Of a stretch of 64,000 bases of DNA, positions 57,601-64,000 are shown in pieces (the first letter of the stretch is position 1; each line of letters opens with the position of its first letter). The notes beneath the pieces were generated by a model, which made no database searches, was not told where the DNA came from, and saw only the letters and a program-made list of their open reading frames with translations. The position numbers were made by a program, and so were the translations under genes. Source of the DNA: Acanthopleura granulata (taxonomy: Eukaryota; Mollusca; Polyplacophora; Chitonida; Chitonidae); the NCBI GenBank assembly GCA_016165875.1, contig JABBOT010000005.1, positions 23,566,627-23,630,626 on the forward strand. The letters are read 5' to 3'.

Positions 57601-60229
57601 TGATGAAAGCAATATGTTTTTTAACAACATTTTAAGTTAAAATATTTTACACTAAAACATGTCGATTCTTTTATTTTCATTTTTCAAGGAAGACGGAGAC
57701 ATAAGGTAACATTCTCAGTTAAAATGTCTTTTTGGTGTGTTTCTAATGGACTTACATCAATGAAAGTACAGAACACCATGTCATTTTTGTGTTAGATTAA
57801 GGCACTTGTCTACCCCCTATATTTTACTTATAAGAGGCGACAGAGCGACGAAAACATTGCGTTTTTAGTTGTCGTGCAACTCGAAGTCGCGATTTGGCCA
57901 TAGCGGCAAGTCCCCTTCCATATATAGACATCTTCCGCTTATCATTTCTTTACCAGTCTAAATTGAGTCGTTAGCTGATTTGACCTAATTAAGCTTTTCT
58001 GTGTAGCGTGCACATTATCACAGCCATTCTGAACTCTGGTAATACGCAATTGGGGAAGTGATGCAACAGTTTATCTTGTGGAACGGTATATACGAATCTG
58101 TTGGCATAGTGGCAGTGGTGAATCAGCGGTGTGAGATTAAGCGATCAGCTTGATGCCCGCAAACAACATGTGGGTCAACAATCTGTAGACAGACAATCTA
58201 CCTATCTGCATGATTTGGTCCTTGTTCCCCGTTATTTGTGGTGATTAAGGGCTTACGTACACCATCTACAGCGGATAATGCGAGGGAAGCCATCTTCAAA
58301 CTGTGTGGTGCTTAGAGGGAGACAGAAATCTCAGGCTTTGGTTGTCTAGAGTGTATGCATGTATGTATGTACATATGTATGTATGGTTAGGTTTAACGTC
58401 GCACTCAACAATTTTTCAGTCATATGACGACGAGGAGTCCTGAAAATGTATATATATTGTGTCTGCTTGTGGCAGGGCGAGTCCATGCCGCTCTAGTGCT
58501 GTCGCCACTGGAGCATCATGTCGAAGACACCAGACATGACAACCCACCCAGTAACATTATACTGACACCGGGCCGACCAGTCCTGTTCCATTGTTCTAAC
58601 CTCTCAATGCTAAGCGCCAACCAATGCACAAACAAGTACCATTTTTAAGGGTGTCTAGAGTTGAAATTCTTCCAAACTAACTGAGGTTTTAACTTTGCAG
58701 ATACTTGGCGAAAAGACGTTCAATATACCCCAATCATGAAATACCAACACACTGTAAACAGTGGCAACTAAGATTATAGGCTTTCTGGTACCATTGTATA
58801 CAATTAACAGAAGTAACATTGGTTTCTCTATTAGATAAAATAGCATTCCTTCGCGTAAGGAAATGTAAGTCAAACTGTCACATAGAAAATGTGACTCCTT
58901 TTATTGGCATTCCAATAAATTAGACTGTCGTGTATTCAGCATGTTTCAAGCTTGCATGAACAAGAAATCAAATTGTTATAATCCATAAGACCACCTTAGT
59001 TTAGTTATGTATAGCTCTGCAAGTATATACATCAACACCTTGCCATGGCATGTTACACATGTCTGCTACACCATTTGCCTTGACATGAACTATAGCCTAA
59101 AATAATTACGTTCTCATGGTCTTTCATAATTCACTAGTAATATACATGTACATACTTTGCCACATCATCCATGGCAATTAGCATTTATCCCGGATACATA
59201 TACTCTAGTATATAGAGCATTATATACGATGACACGTACATGCCCAAACAACCGTTACTACATCCTGTCTGACATGTAACTGTGTAGGTATATGAGTGCT
59301 CTCTTTATGTTAATCTTTAACTCAGCAGATCTCTCTGTTTCAATGATAATACGTTAATACGTGATTTTCTGGATGTTGATACTTATGCTCAGTTTTCTCG
59401 GTTAACACAGCGTATTTTCTAATTGTCTTTGTATTGCATCTGGCTTCTCGACAACACGTTCAACGCCATTATCTCTGTACTTAATACACTGCGGTCGTAA
59501 TCTCAGTGGAAGTGTACACAGTAAACATTCCAGGTTGTTTGTGAAAATAAAATAAAGCAATGTACTCTCTAAAAACCATTGTGTACCACATGTGTACAAA
59601 CTGTAATACACTCGAACATCTACAACTTTTGTGTACCAGTGGTACGCAAATTGTATACTTGAAAAAAAGAAAAAAAAACGTGTAATGGTGCATCGTCCAC
59701 ACAGTTGTTTTTAAAGAGTGCAGAAGAAGCAAACATACTAATTAACATATATTCACCTAAAGCAAACTATACACAATCTGAACATGTTTTAGTTTAGTAA
59801 GAAAAGAGTGTTAAGTAATGATTGTCATCTACATTCAATCCGTGTATTAAATGACGTTTCGAAAATTACCATGAAAATTCGTTCAGTAAAATTTTGCAAA
59901 ATCCTAACCATGCTGAAATTTTACCCATTACCCGGGGAATTACTGCTCTGTTTTGGAAAGGAACTAAAGTGAATATTCATGTTAAAATATGTCCGAATGT
60001 TCAAACAACACTCACATTTTGAGTTGAAAAGGTAGGATAAATTGTATATATTTAATGTTATATATATGGACTTACCAATGTTAATATTGAAGGCATGACT
60101 CCGCGTTATTGATGATGACAGGAAAACACCGCAGAACAAAACAAGCCCCCAGAAAGCCTTCCTGCCGGATTTGCAGGCTTCGGGCTCGATACTGAAGGCC
60201 AATGCTATTGCCCGCACCCACGCGGCCAT
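36605..60229 (-). CDS. ionotropic glutamate receptor subunit, kainate/delta-like (12 coding exons, 822 aa)
   Basis: Coding exons: 60076-60229, 52781-52906, 49566-49805, 48809-48972, 47793-47846, 46836-47090, 46169-46273, 44719-44838, 43776-43979, 41853-42685, 40265-40442, and probably 36605-36640. All keep phase and sum to 2469 nt. The start ATG has a good context (A at -3, G at +4), with a hydrophobic signal segment about 25-42. Amino-terminal domain about 45-365; ligand-binding S1 about 400-515; M1 about 528-546; pore loop 566-577 with Gln576 at the Q/R site; M3 with SYTANLAAF at 605-613; S2 about 620-770; M4 about 779-798. Cys705 and Cys759 match the S2 disulfide. It would form tetrameric cation channels in neuronal membranes. 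Pocket residues Pro482, Ser484 and Arg489 bind the amino-acid backbone in the family. Gly644, Val645, Trp692 and Asp693 differ from kainate receptors and resemble GluD/GluN1, so kainate versus delta class is unsettled. Confidence 0.9.
36846..36849. other. left TTAA target-site copy
   Basis: TTAA directly followed by CCTCCTCAATAC, the left end of the piggyBac element. It matches the TTAA at 39832-39835. Confidence 0.85.
36850..39831 (-). mobile_element. complete piggyBac-family transposon (2982 bp)
   Basis: The element starts CCTCCT and ends AGGAGG, an exact 6-bp terminal inverted repeat, with TTAA on both sides, the target and duplication used by all piggyBac elements. Inside each end the match continues weakly (CCTCCTcAaTACtGaA against CCTCCTgAtTACgGaT). 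A perfect 20-bp palindrome at 39798-39817 (ATACGCGAAATTTCGCGTAT) lies near the transposase 5' side. Near the other end, GTCATGTGACCT occurs twice (37005 and 37375), possible subterminal binding sites. It carries one intact transposase gene. It sits in the last intron of the glutamate receptor, same strand, and removal would restore a single TTAA. Confidence 0.88.
37533..39572 (-). CDS. piggyBac transposase, intact (679 aa)
   Basis: DDE-type transposase that cuts and pastes DNA at TTAA. The first ATG of the frame is at 39570-39572; the frame upstream is open but lacks an ATG. Residues about 12-90 are very acidic (DDVEEVLRMLDDL, IDLDDGDD). About 95-145 is Arg/Gly-rich, a likely nuclear or nucleic-acid-binding segment. 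The DDE_Tnp_1_7 core follows from about 170. The catalytic triad is visible as IDES (Asp318), FLDNFYSS (Asp398) and GGVDFNDR (Asp514). The C-terminus has the Cys-rich zinc-binding domain: Cys616, Cys619, Cys648, Cys652, Cys655, Cys660, Cys667 and His672. No stop, frameshift or intron interrupts it, and length fits the family, so it may be active or recently active. Confidence 0.95.
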   Translation of the reverse strand: MSKNTHRIRGIDDVEEVLRMLDDLSDNEIDLDDGDDALDSDLDADFENDTPTPSTDTHADGIDSNVNDSVPDFFYQTDSESDSSESENDFVRHTARAAERGRGAGRARPRQRGGCTRRGVRVRGGRLVREQDRSRTPVRVPDGHHAFVWEEKINNRNMRNFAERIGPQRRYTENTTYLEVFEEFFTEEAWQLLVDMTNLNAESKRRENPTKNRGKWENVTGTEMKVFIALVISLGIIKLPTLGAYWQKKKWFFDIPSFNMVMSRDRFNQIWRYLHFCNETAAPQDNAPDKLFKIRPLLDILLPRFQTVYIPEEYISIDESMIPFKGRIGFRQFIANKRTRFGIKVWVLAESSTGYIPRLQIYTGRDRANDQGEVGLGARVVNDLVQPYEHKGYKLFLDNFYSSPALFQSLYERQIYACGTLRAGRRGFPADIRIENPRRHDRGYSRWTMCGPILAQSWLDTKAVYFLSTMHQPIHPPDTPRELRFVKRRGGQDGVEVPCPPLLHDYNIGMGGVDFNDRQRKFYNLGRRSYRWYRRIFFYLLEVALHNAFIVSKKAIPRKPVDSENGPLAFRMDLVSLLIGGFRVSRKVGRPRTTDVPRLSDVGIHSPVVLQNSLVCKVCSKITSETFKQQYQHTPKDQRPKMPYVSRCQIGCEECNVPLCLTKDRNCFKAWHTKAEYWR
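39832..39835. other. right TTAA target-site copy
   Basis: TTAA directly after AGGAGG, the right end of the element. Confidence 0.85.
40265..40442 (-). CDS. glutamate receptor exon 11 (M4)
   Basis: Residues 752-811. KYWGNRDCP matches the EKWWRGNGCP turn of kainate receptors, then M4 (NVAGVFFIIVGGIIIATSIA). It ends at a GTAAGT donor. Without splicing the frame would run another 36 codons to 40154. Confidence 0.88.
40989..41155 (-). mobile_element. SINE copy, head truncated
   Basis: In receptor intron 10. TTATTTATTTATT tail, GGTGTTTTACGCCGTAC, CCAGCATTAAGG and GCCCGGGGGGAAACCCA are present. Confidence 0.7.
41853..42685 (-). CDS. glutamate receptor exon 10 (end of S1, M1-M3, S2)
   Basis: Residues 475-751, an unusually long exon holding the channel core. 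SVAPLSINSDREEAVDFTKP, SSYTANLAAFLTV and GDYAFFWDSTV are visible. Ends phase 2 at GTGAGT. Confidence 0.96.
42990..43157 (+). mobile_element. SINE 3' two-thirds
   Basis: In receptor intron 9, opposite strand to the gene. CTTCCTCTCAGGCCGTACGT, CAGCAACCTGCGGATGGTCG and AACACCAATCAAATAAATAA are well preserved. About 20 bases around the GTATAAGTGAAATAT block are lost. Confidence 0.82.
43313..43376 (+). repeat. 32-bp tandem duplication
   Basis: Two units beginning ATCAAACTGG at 43313 and 43345 differ by one base. They lie in receptor intron 9. Confidence 0.85.
43776..43979 (-). CDS. glutamate receptor exon 9 (S1)
   Basis: Residues 407-474. EDPFTRRKKDYEVRSGNDKY, EGFAVDLLKEIAEML and GEWNGIIGELLAG are the classic S1 blocks. 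Confidence 0.95.
44011..44340. repeat. diverged tandem duplication of about 170 bp
   Basis: In receptor intron 8. AAAGGTGAAATAT opens both halves (44017 and 44187), and both carry TTTCACATG, AAATTTGTTAT and GCGATTGGGT in the same order. The halves differ at many sites, so the duplication is old. Confidence 0.6.
44719..44838 (-). CDS. glutamate receptor exon 8
   Basis: Residues 367-406. IGRWTSDAQFNGSS corresponds to kainate-receptor KIGTWDPASGLN; NGSS and NASL are N-glycosylation sequons. Phase 0 both ends. Confidence 0.88.
45170..46168 (-). repeat. decayed array of the exon 7 end and its donor
   Basis: Going away from exon 7, units of about 55 bp resemble the last 50 bases of that exon and its splice donor. 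The best two (45248-45360) read, on the minus strand, CTGACGTCACATTACACGTC then AGTAACGGTAACC, against CTAACGTCACGTTACAGGTG and AGTCACGGTAAGG in the exon. A unit at 45430-45490 keeps LQVSRI-EKNPVK for exon LQVSRIVENNTVT. The first intron bases after the donor already look like the next unit. A younger dispersed repeat (45755-46037) interrupts the array. Confidence 0.72.
45755..46037 (+). mobile_element. dispersed repeat, copy A
   Basis: About 280 bp, roughly 80% identical by eye to 58350-58650. Shared landmarks: TATGTATG start, GTCGCACT-AACAATTTTT, ACACCGGGCCGACCAGTCCT, CAACAAGTACCA-TTTTAA end. No tRNA head or open frame of note; family not identified. Confidence 0.75.
46169..46273 (-). CDS. 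glutamate receptor exon 7
   Basis: Residues 332-366. IQLNGLSGNLQFDQSGFRTN matches kainate [20 protein letters not shown]; then VTLQVSRIVENNTVT. The donor ACG-GTAAGG is also the seed of the array in the following intron. Confidence 0.9.
46376..46588 (+). mobile_element. SINE copy with head, internally shortened
   Basis: In receptor intron 6. Has the A-box-like GGGGCCCAGTTGGTTAACGC and a complete 3' body ending AACACCAATCAAATAAATAA. The part around the B box is missing. Confidence 0.85.
46836..47090 (-). CDS. glutamate receptor exon 6
   Basis: Residues 247-331 of the amino-terminal domain; DGEYWDTYSLLEDLQSNVTI and ALQVILITADRVDRWE. The donor (ATG-GTAAAA) is weaker than the others but phase 0 fits exon 7. 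Confidence 0.85.
47197..47332 (-). mobile_element. SINE 3' part
   Basis: TTATTTATTTGATTGGTGTT, AGAATATTTCACTTACACGA, GCCAGCATTATGGTGGGAGG and CCAGGTTGCTGGCAGAC on the plus strand. Confidence 0.8.
47793..47846 (-). CDS. glutamate receptor exon 5
   Basis: Residues 229-246. An 18-codon exon, ARNFAMMTPPYEWTFYNT, matching kainate QALAMGMMTEYYHYIFTT. Confidence 0.88.
48178..48324 (-). mobile_element. SINE copy lacking the tail core
   Basis: TTTATTTGATTGGTGTTTTT is followed directly by AACCCACGACCATCCACAGG, CTTCCCACGTACGGCCGGAG and an A-box-like CGACTGAGCCAC. About 90 bases around the AATATTTCACTT block are deleted. Confidence 0.75.
48809..48972 (-). CDS. glutamate receptor exon 4
   Basis: Residues 174-228. 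LIGLSDFTVKAWKIS and KVVLFCSRDKIQFVVHM; the latter aligns with kainate HVIFDCSHEMAAGIL. Confidence 0.87.
49566..49805 (-). CDS. glutamate receptor exon 3
   Basis: Residues 94-173. ATIGRFDRAFAMASEKLGMA and VIKYYKWEKVGVFYDNEF match kainate [20 protein letters not shown] and LVQFFKWKTVTVVYDD. Confidence 0.92.
50048..50215 (-). mobile_element. SINE copy, decayed
   Basis: TTATTTGATTTTTGTTTTAA tail side, TTTTCACTTCAACGACGGCG, TTTCATGGGAGGA and CCCACGCCGCAGG are recognisable. Confidence 0.55.
50631..50725 (+). mobile_element. SINE tail
   Basis: CCATAATGCTGGCCGCAATC, AAGTGAAATATTCTCAAGTA and an AAATAAATAAAT end; head absent. Confidence 0.65.
51581..52056 (+). repeat. 38-bp minisatellite, about 12 units
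   Basis: Regular 38-bp units, for example GGTTTCTTAGGTATGTACCA followed by CTGTACAATGTTGCTTCA, with few substitutions. Each unit holds TGTAC-CACT-GTACA, a short inverted repeat. The array lies in receptor intron 2 and is non-coding. Confidence 0.93.
52781..52906 (-). CDS. glutamate receptor exon 2
   Basis: Residues 52-93. GVDSHLLDVVRDELAAVGRP and LYDLVYNESSQMYSRIIE, the first helix and strand of the amino-terminal domain. Phase 1 both ends. Confidence 0.85.
53850..53975 (+). repeat. perfect 62-bp tandem duplication
   Basis: AGGTGTTCACAACCTTTCGT starts both units, at 53851 and 53913. I see no difference between them, so the event is recent or corrected by conversion. Confidence 0.92.
54318..54692 (+). 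repeat. 94-bp tandem repeat, four units
   Basis: Units start at about 54318, 54411, 54505 and 54599. Shared core: TTGGATTATCATCATAGATT, ATCATCAAGAGC-TTCCACA, TTTTCGACGAGAGCCGTGT. Non-coding in all frames. Confidence 0.88.
55390..55930 (+). repeat. degenerate minisatellite, unit about 45 bp
   Basis: Around twelve decayed units with the theme CTTATCTTTGCAATCCTATA followed by ATTCACAGTGCGCACAACAC. Spacing varies, so the array is old. Confidence 0.7.
58350..58650 (+). mobile_element. dispersed repeat, copy B
   Basis: Second copy of the element at 45755, with GTTTAACGTCGCACTCAACA, TCATATGACGACGAGGAGTC and ACACCGGGCCGACCAGTCCT. A TATG/TATGTA run precedes it. Confidence 0.75.
60076..60229 (-). CDS. 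glutamate receptor exon 1 (signal peptide)
   Basis: Residues 1-51. MAAWVRAIALAF, then the hydrophobic AFWGLVLFCGVFLSSSI and SHAFNINI. The upstream frame is open but the next initiator-like codon is TTG, so this ATG is preferred. Donor GTAAGT, phase 1. Confidence 0.75.
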
Positions 60230-61100
60230 TCTTGTACCGTTAGTATTTAACACTCGTGGCAATACCCGTCACTTTCTCGTTTTTGCCAGATTTCTGCATA
60301 GTGGCCACGTAACGGTAATCTCGCACCATATCCACCTGGACTTCTCAGTCATGAACTCCGCCGACCGCTGCTGTTACCACGCACGCGAACATGTCCAGTT
60401 AGCTCACTAATGTGAAGGTTTTGAACGCGGCCCCAGGCATCTGCCGCTGTCGACTGTATGTGCAAAGTTATGGGAAGCCGGTTGTCAGTAATTGTAGGCA
60501 TTTCATGATGACTTCGTCCTCGATCTCAACCTACTATGGCCCGCGTATAGCGCGTACGGTGTACAGCTCAGCACTCTGTGCGTGTCGGACACGAGTTGCA
60601 TTCATGCCCTGCATAATAACGGTATATATACATAGTCACACGTACAGCTAAAAAAAAATCACTGTTTATAAAAGGGTTGATTTCACTCCGCTCATTTTGT
60701 CCCCACACGTAACGGTATATCTCTCCAGGGGGGCGAGAAATGCAGATCACTGCTCACTGGTAAAGGAAATGTTCATTCCATCCTACAAACACACGCCGTG
60801 TCACTATTAACACAGGCCAAATACAATTGAAAAACATTAGTTAGTTTATGGATTTGTTTTTTTTATTCACTGTTGCTAACTTGTAATGATAATAAATTGG
60901 ACCCAGCTTGTGTGTTCATAATTTCACATTATCTGTCGGCATTATTTAGAGTTCCGATGACAGGGATGGAGAGATGTTAACCAGTTCTCGTCTTGTATAA
61001 TATAAAGTATAAATAAATAAATAAATATCGCATGGTCTTTATAAATTTTAAGTATTTCTAGGTACCATACTATACTCTTATGTCTTATTTTCTGGATCCT
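60230..61100 (-). promoter_or_regulatory. upstream region of the receptor gene
   Basis: CpG is raised at about 60290-60610, which may mark the promoter and 5' UTR. No TATA box at a convincing distance was recognised. Confidence 0.3.
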
Positions 61101-61275
61101 TTCATTTATTTATTTAATTAATTACTTTATTGGTGATTTACGCCGTATTCAAGAATATTTCACTTATATGATGGCGGCCAGCATTATATATGTTGACAGG
61201 ACACCAGGCAGTGCCAGGTGGAAACCTACGACCAGAAAGGAAGCCGGTGAGGAAGCCAGCTTGAGCCGGATTCAA
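61101..61275 (-). mobile_element. SINE copy, middle decayed
   Basis: TTATTTATTTAATTAATTAC, TTCAAGAATATTTCACTTAT, ATGGCGGCCAGCATTATATA, then AGGAAGCCAGCTTGAGCCGG. Confidence 0.65.
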
Positions 61276-61440
61276 CTCACGTATTTATTTATTCCATTGC
61301 TGTATAACGCTATACTCAAGAATCCTCCACCTTCCTACACGATTTCGGCCAGTTTTATGGGAGGAGGAAACCGTCAAAATAAACCAGAATAAACCGTCAA
61401 ACTTTGGCGATTTACTAACAAACTTTCCCACACGTGACAT
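61276..61440 (-). mobile_element. SINE copy, decayed
   Basis: GTATTTATTTATTCC, ACTCAAGAATCCTCC, CAGTTTTATGGGAGGAGGAA; same orientation as its neighbour at 61101. Confidence 0.5.
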
Positions 61441-61456
61441 ACGTCATATTGGTATA

Positions 61457-61727
61457 GGGCCTTCCGTGGCTCAGTCGGCTAGAACGTTATCGCAGCACAA
61501 TGACACAGGAGTCTCCTACCAATGTGGTCACTGTGAGTTCAAGTCCAGCTCGTGCTGGCTTCCTTTCCGAGTGCATGTGGGAAGGTCTACCAGCAACTTG
61601 CGGATGGTCGTGGGTTTCCCCGGGTTCTGCCCGGTTTCCTCCCACCATAATGTTTGCCATCGTCGTATAAGTGAAATATTCTTGAGTGCGGCGTAAAACA
61701 TCAATCAAATAAATACATAAATATATC
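61457..61727 (+). mobile_element. SINE, full-length copy
   Basis: A-box-like TCCGTGGCTCAGTCGGCTAG, B-box-like GTGAGTTCAAGTCC, full body and CATCAATCAAATAAATACAT tail. With 19531-19799 this is the best consensus source in the window. Confidence 0.87.
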
Positions 61728-64000
61728 ATATTGGTATAACGTGTCACAGTTCTCCAGCAAATTTCGTGTGAGGCAGAAGAAGAGAGCGCCATCGACTCTC
61801 CTGGACACCAAGCCCCCCCCCCTCCGAACAATGGACCCTGTAGGAACTTGAATATCTCCAGTTCAACAATGGAACTCCGCGTATACGATTCGGGTGATTT
61901 AACTAATGGAAGGAAAGCGCCTGAACCACGCAACCATAACATGGCTCCCCCCCCCCCCCCCCGCCAGCCCCACCGCCTGCATCCTTTTCGGCTATGTTAC
62001 CTAAACTGCCTATACAGTTACACGGCGCGTTTAAAGACATCATTGTTTATCGCAAATGTAATGTACCGGTACGCAATCCTCCTGCATTAAGATGACAAAA
62101 TTGCATGTAATCCTGGAAACACAGAATTTTAAAAACAGCAAATCATCCACAACGCACACGCCTGTGTGATGCCTTCATCGGATGGCGATCTGCTAGAATT
62201 AAAACAGTTTTGATCCAATCCTACCGAGTCCAATCTCAGAGGAATTTCCAATCTGTTTCCTTGTCATTTCAATAACATTTGTATGAATAATCCATCCATT
62301 TGTCACTCCACAAAACATGACGCTATACAGAGAATAACTCTGGAAAATTCAAATGTAATTGAAGTGAAAGAGTCACTGAAATGGCACTGTATAAACATAT
62401 GAGGCAATTATGATGAGTAAAACGAGTGGCAAATCTTCATTCTAAGTCTTTTGTTTAGAATATTTTACCCGGCCTTTCTTTAGAAATAATTTAATAACAT
62501 AGCATATTTTTTACGTGATCTGTCCACACTGCATGGCTATATTTCCAGTAAAAAAGAAATTTATATATTTCATTATTAGTATTTTATTAGTGTTTTACGC
62601 CATATGCTCAAGAAAATTTTACTAACACACACACCCACCCTTGCGCATACGCACGCACGCACACACACACGCGCGTACATACTTGTACCACAGCGTTCAG
62701 CATTATCGTGCAGGAAACGGAAGGAAGGAGAAATTTAAATCCAAACAACTGCCTGGCACCTGTCTGACATCAGTGTAAGAGACAGTTACGGCAATTATAG
62801 GGTGAAAGATAACTACTACTGCATGTAAGAGAAAAACTAGCCGTCTCTAGTTAAAATATCACTCAGGAAAGAACAACAGTTTATTGGTTTATCACATGTA
62901 TATCACATGTTATATCCAGAAGCTGTCAGGTGTTTTCACTGTAAAATATCGGCTATAATGGTTGCAATATCATCTTATGAAATAATATATGAACCTACAG
63001 AAAAAACACCTGTTTCTCCTATTAGGGGCGTTTACCAATCAAGCGAATGTTATGGTAAAACCTTCGTAAAAAAAATGGAGTTGTGTGGTAAAAACACGGA
63101 CTTTTCTACCAGAGACGTTATATGTGATTTCTGTGTATCATTGGTTAAATTTATAATTTGAAGACTTCAGAGAGAGTATAATTACCTCTGTATGTACCAT
63201 ATATTTCTAGACTAAGACGTTAATACGTTTTCAGCATTCAGTTTTACAGCGGGTTTAAGTACTTCCAGATTCTAACCTTCATCGTGGAATACATATATAG
63301 AGAGAGAGAGCTATAAATAGCACCATATATCAAAGCAGATATGTATGAGTTTACGCCTCTACATCGGGAAAGAGCCGAAAAATTGGTACCTATTTCGCTA
63401 AATACCCTGGAGCTTTACAAATCCCTCGGGATTTTTAGTGAAGCGTTTTGAAAGCTATCCATTCGAAAATACTTATTCAGAACATGCTGACCCTATGTCT
63501 GCATGAAACATCTGGCTAGCGCCGTTCATAGTGTCACGCTTTATAAACTACCGAGAGGCTACTCTATATAATAGGAATACACTGAGTGTATAAGTTCGTT
63601 GCCAAACGCATACGGAAGGGTCGTACACGTATACGGTGTATATATGTTTCACCCTGTATTATTTGTCAGATTCCGTAAACTATCGCCTGTTTTCGATTTT
63701 GCCAACTCACACATCACATGCATGAATTGTGGCAGAACTGAAATTTCTATATATTGGTACACTATATGACCTGGAGATTATCCATGCGCTATAGGAGTTT
63801 GAAATTTGAATTGGATTTTATGCTTCGAATACCGAATTTCTTCAGTATGCATCATTGAAAACTGATCACATCTTAATTCTCTCTTACATCTTACCTGTTT
63901 TATTTACTTTTCACATATTATTTCTACGTAATCCTTTTGGGAAAAAAATCACACCTTTCCGCATAACATACCCGAGTTATTTATTAATGTGCCTTTTTGG
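61728..64000. other. non-coding, with simple repeats
   Basis: A poly-C run near 61947-61962, a mixed CA/CGCA tract at 62622-62680 and a short GA run near 63300. No exon is supported. Confidence 0.4.
62575..62630 (-). mobile_element. short SINE tail fragment
   Basis: TTTTATTAGTGTTTTACGCC and CTCAAGAAAATTTTACTAAC resemble the family tail; the CA-rich tract follows. Confidence 0.35.

Larger units (their letters stand above)
52907..60075 (-). other. receptor intron 1 (about 7.2 kb) with several arrays
   Basis: No further exon is supported. It contains the duplications at 53850 and 54318, the array at 55390 and the dispersed repeat at 58350; the rest is unremarkable. Confidence 0.6.

Noticed and set aside
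60230..60262. Longer receptor N-terminus
   Set aside because: The upstream start would be TTG. The ATG at 60229 has a good context and precedes the signal segment.

Overview
The window is animal nuclear DNA: genes with GT-AG introns, AT-rich spacers, and many dispersed and tandem repeats. The organism is most likely a lophotrochozoan, probably a mollusc (a brachiopod is possible). This rests on the domain set and on about twenty copies of a tRNA-headed SINE whose tail (CACCAATCAAATAAATAAAT) I associate from memory with mollusc-type genomes. No database was searched.

Layout. (1) 658-2323, minus strand: the 5' coding exon of an unrecognised gene (355 codons, clear donor) and a candidate second exon carrying a THAP-like Cys motif. 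(2) 2324-14060: mostly featureless spacer, with a CpG-richer probable divergent promoter at 14061-14760. (3) 14775-34438, plus strand: a complete ARMC3 gene. Twenty-one coding exons join in frame to 882 residues (armadillo repeats plus the C-terminal EDR1/peptidase-like domain); the human protein is about 872. (4) 36605-60229, minus strand and tail-to-tail with ARMC3: an ionotropic glutamate receptor, reconstructed as 12 coding exons and 822 residues. Its ligand pocket looks GluD/GluN1-like (V and W-D in place of T and E). (5) 36850-39831: an intact piggyBac element (679-residue transposase, CCTCCT/AGGAGG ends, TTAA on both sides) in the last intron of that receptor, on the same strand.

The most unusual feature is that coding-exon edges have become units of tandem arrays. 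In ARMC3 the acceptor and first bases of exon 18 are repeated about 16 times in the intron just before it. In the receptor gene the end of exon 7 with its donor is repeated, in decayed form, several times in the intron just after it. ARMC3 exon 11 is also preceded by a decayed tandem copy of itself. These arrays add many decoy splice sites to otherwise intact genes.

All exon structures are by eye from splice consensus, reading phase and family knowledge. In both large genes every junction keeps phase and the total is a multiple of three, which is the main internal check.
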